NCBI GenBank assembly: GCA_027320785.1
Contig: DAHVKR010000051.1
Location: 1 to 7,784 of the forward strand
Source of the DNA: Bdellovibrionales bacterium
GTDB lineage: Bacteria; Bdellovibrionota; Bdellovibrionia; Bdellovibrionales; Bdellovibrionaceae
DNA length: 7,784 nt
Direction: 5' to 3'
In this document: piece after piece, positions 5,852 to 7,784 of the stretch
How the letters are laid out: each line of letters begins with the position of its first letter
Position numbering within the stretch: the first letter of the stretch is position 1
Program-made: the position numbers and the translations under genes
The notes under the pieces: generated by a model
Database searches by the model: none
The model's input: only the letters and a program-made list of their open reading frames with translations
Told to the model about the DNA's origin: nothing

Positions 5852-7784
5852 ATGAAGTCAAACAATGTCAAACTATTGATTGTTGTCTTGTCTCTTTTTG
5901 GAATGCTTCTACCTTTCCAAAACTGTAGTCCACAATTTAAACTCGCTGATGCTCCTGCAGTTGACTTAGCCAGCCTCTCGACTGTCTATGCAGCTCCCAC
6001 TATTACTTTTAGTTCGCCTGCAGCTCTCATTAATACCAGCTCACAGACCATCTCATTTCAAGTTGATCTACCTGCTGGTGCTAATGTTTCATCAACAATG
6101 TGTCAGTTAGACTCGCAAACCGCACAAGATTGTTCGTCTCACTCTATTACACTTTCAAATCTTGTTGATGGAGATCATAATCTTAAGGTCACCGTTACAA
6201 CAGATAAAAATGTCGTAACTGAAAACAGCTTTGTTTTCAGAAAAGACTCCACTCCTCCTGTTATTCAAGTTTCTCAAACGCCTGCAGCCGTTACCTCTTC
6301 TCAAACAGCTGCATTCCAGTTTTCCGTGAATGATACACTTTCAGGTGTTGATACGACTTATTGCTCTTTAGATGGAGGAGCCTATAAAGCATGTACATCT
6401 CCCTACTCTGTTAATAATTTAGCTCAGGGCAATCATCAAGTTTATATCTATGCAACTGATAAAGCCGGCAACAAAGCAACTCAGTACTCTTATCAATGGA
6501 ATATCAACTTATCTGTTCCATCTGTAACTTTGACTTCGACTCCCTCTATGTACTCTAATTCTCTTTCCGCTAGCTTTTCGTTTTCAGGTCAAAATGCTCT
6601 CAGTTTTCAATGTCAAATCGACAATGACGCCTATGCCGCCTGTACAAGCCCTAAAAGTTTTTCAGGATTATCTGCAGCCAGCCATACTTTCCGCGTTCAA
6701 GCGAAAGACAGCTTGGGACAGCTGAGTGCAGCCGCTAGCTACACTTGGACTGTTGATAACGTAGCACCAACAGCTCCGCAGCTTATGGCCAATGTGGGGA
6801 ACTACTCCAATTCAAAATCAGCATCGATTAGTTTTTCGTCTACAGATTCATTGGCGGGTGTAAAGAGCTACGAGTGTTCAGCTGATGGAGCTGCTTTCGC
6901 TGCTTGCACGAGCCCTAAAGCTTTTAGTAATTTAGCCGATGGCTCACATAAGCTCCAAGTTCGCGCCATTGACAATGCTAGCAATACTTCCTCTGTTAGC
7001 CAATTTGCCTGGACTGTGGATACCGTTGCACCGTCACTTGTTCTGAGTCAGGTACCTCTAGCCAGTTCTGAAAATACAACGGCTGTTTTTAACTTTACAG
7101 CAACAGATTCATCTGGAATTGGAACAACTCAATGCTCTTTAAATGGAGCTACATTTTCAAACTGTACAAGTCCTGTGACCCTTTCGAGCTTAGCCTTAGG
7201 AGTGTATAGCGAAGCTATTCGCGTAACAGACATGGCTGGCAATAGTACTCTGACAACAACAAGTTGGAATGTGATATCATTAGCCGGCGGTCAGGCACTC
7301 TATGCCAGCAACTGTGCAGCCTGCCATAACGCAATTGACTCTTCTACTAAGAAAAACAAAACAGCTGATCAAATTAGTACAGCTATTCAAACCGTTACAC
7401 AAATGGCCTCTCTTAAAAGTTTGAATCGCGCGCAAGTAGAATCTATTGCGTTAGCATTGAATCAAACGACAACAGTGACGCCTTTTGTCTCTCAGTTTAG
7501 TAGCTGTAATACGACACAAGCTGCAGCTGCAACAGAGAGCGATTTGCGACGTTTAACGTCTTACCAGTATGTAAATACTTTGAAGTCTATTTTTGGAAAT
7601 AGCTATGACTCCAGTGGAAATTCACTCTATTCAGATGCATCCGATCTTATTTCGACTTTCCCACAGGATGCTCTTTCACAAACTGGTTCTATTGTTTTTG
7701 ACTCTTCATTTAGTAGCACACTAACTCAGGCTATTTACAATATTGCTGATCTTATTTCTACCCAAGCTTCTTCATCTAGCGCGA
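5852..7784 (+). CDS. Surface lipoprotein: five Ig-like modules, c-type cytochrome and DUF1587 (PSD3) start; 3' end outside window
   Basis: The frame is open for 644 codons and runs off the window. Residues 1-24 are a lipoprotein signal (Lys2, Lys7, hydrophobic 8-22) ending FQN-Cys25, which would be lipidated. Five Ig-like modules follow at about 50-135, 136-220, 221-303, 304-391 and 392-475, most ending 'VxAxDxAGN'-like and each with a Cys-X9-Cys pair. Residues 479-545 form a small c-type cytochrome: LYASNCAACH with C488, C491 and H492 for haem, and Met518 as the likely sixth ligand before an 'LNRAQVESIALAL' helix. Residues 561-582 (RRLTSYQYVNTLKSIFG core) open a DUF1587/PSD3 domain. In related proteins DUF1595, 1592, 1588 and 1585 follow, so roughly half the gene is probably missing. 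An electron-transfer or surface oxidative enzyme role is likely by the haem, but no reaction is known. It follows the DUF1552 gene by 179 nt. Confidence 0.85.
   Translation, partial: MKSNNVKLLIVVLSLFGMLLPFQNCSPQFKLADAPAVDLASLSTVYAAPTITFSSPAALINTSSQTISFQVDLPAGANVSSTMCQLDSQTAQDCSSHSITLSNLVDGDHNLKVTVTTDKNVVTENSFVFRKDSTPPVIQVSQTPAAVTSSQTAAFQFSVNDTLSGVDTTYCSLDGGAYKACTSPYSVNNLAQGNHQVYIYATDKAGNKATQYSYQWNINLSVPSVTLTSTPSMYSNSLSASFSFSGQNALSFQCQIDNDAYAACTSPKSFSGLSAASHTFRVQAKDSLGQLSAAASYTWTVDNVAPTAPQLMANVGNYSNSKSASISFSSTDSLAGVKSYECSADGAAFAACTSPKAFSNLADGSHKLQVRAIDNASNTSSVSQFAWTVDTVAPSLVLSQVPLASSENTTAVFNFTATDSSGIGTTQCSLNGATFSNCTSPVTLSSLALGVYSEAIRVTDMAGNSTLTTTSWNVISLAGGQALYASNCAACHNAIDSSTKKNKTADQISTAIQTVTQMASLKSLNRAQVESIALALNQTTTVTPFVSQFSSCNTTQAAAATESDLRRLTSYQYVNTLKSIFGNSYDSSGNSLYSDASDLISTFPQDALSQTGSIVFDSSFSSTLTQAIYNIADLISTQASSSSA
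5999..7276 (+). repeat. Array of five tandem Ig-like modules encoded in the lipoprotein gene
   Basis: The modules recur every 83-88 residues. Their paired cysteines are C84/C94, C171/C181, C254/C264, C342/C352 and C428/C438, always exactly ten residues apart. The shared core reads roughly 'C-S-L-D-G-x-x-[YF]-x-x-C-T-S-P', then '[ND]-L', then 'G-x-H/Y' and 'A-x-D-x-A-G-N'. The first module is the most divergent. At DNA level the modules have drifted, so this is an old protein repeat and not a recent tandem duplication. The array probably forms a rigid disulfide-pinned stalk between the lipid anchor and the cytochrome. Confidence 0.8.

Noticed and set aside
5999..7276. Ig array as a recent DNA tandem repeat or recombination hotspot
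   Set aside because: The modules share protein pattern but little nucleotide identity, so unequal recombination between them is unlikely now.

Overview
The window looks like a chromosomal fragment from a moderately AT-rich Gram-negative bacterium, most likely of the Bdellovibrionota or a related deltaproteobacterial lineage. The signs are a lipoprotein signal ending in FQNC (a form I associate with Bdellovibrio-like genomes), a secG gene followed by a TonB/AgmX-like single-pass protein, and a paired DUF1552 / planctomycete-type cytochrome (DUF1587) locus, known mainly from myxobacteria, planctomycetes and bdellovibrios. Base composition was judged by eye, and the taxon is an inference.

Layout. 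Bases 1-659 (+) hold the 3' end of secG and a membrane-anchored protein with an AgmX/TonB-C-like periplasmic domain, 5 nt apart. Converging on them, and overlapping by 17 nt, is a minus-strand HAD-type phosphatase of the APP1/DUF2183 kind (643-1704). Only 21 nt from its start, in the divergent direction, begins a two-gene unit (1726-3605). Its first gene is a poorly conserved protein with a faint ParB-like C-terminal tail. Its second gene is a radical SAM protein of the spore photoproduct lyase (SPL) family; the two are coupled by an ATGA overlap. This SPL homologue keeps the CX3CX2C cluster and the two tyrosines next to it, but has no cysteine where true SP lyase has its hydrogen-donor Cys141.

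The right half (3606-7784) is an export-centred locus. A promoter with a perfect TATAAT box precedes a small Sec-secreted protein that resembles the head of a type IV pilin without its N-terminal helix (3684-4010). Fifteen nt later comes a Tat-exported DUF1552 (HXXSHH) protein (4026-5672) whose signature motif is altered to HDLTHS. After a 179-nt gap with a weak terminator and a second TATAAT box comes a large lipoprotein, cut by the window edge (5852 to end). It carries five tandem Ig-like modules, each with a Cys-X9-Cys pair, then a c-type cytochrome CXXCH site, then the start of a DUF1587 (PSD3) domain. No stop codon occurs in its 644 visible codons.

How they may work together: the DUF1552 and DUF1587/1592-type proteins are recurrent genomic partners of unknown function. 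Here they are joined by a pilin-head-like protein and an unusually long Ig stalk, which suggests a cell-surface or periplasmic redox assembly. That function is inference only. I see no rRNA, tRNA, CRISPR array or insertion sequence, and no gene-free stretch over 300 nt.
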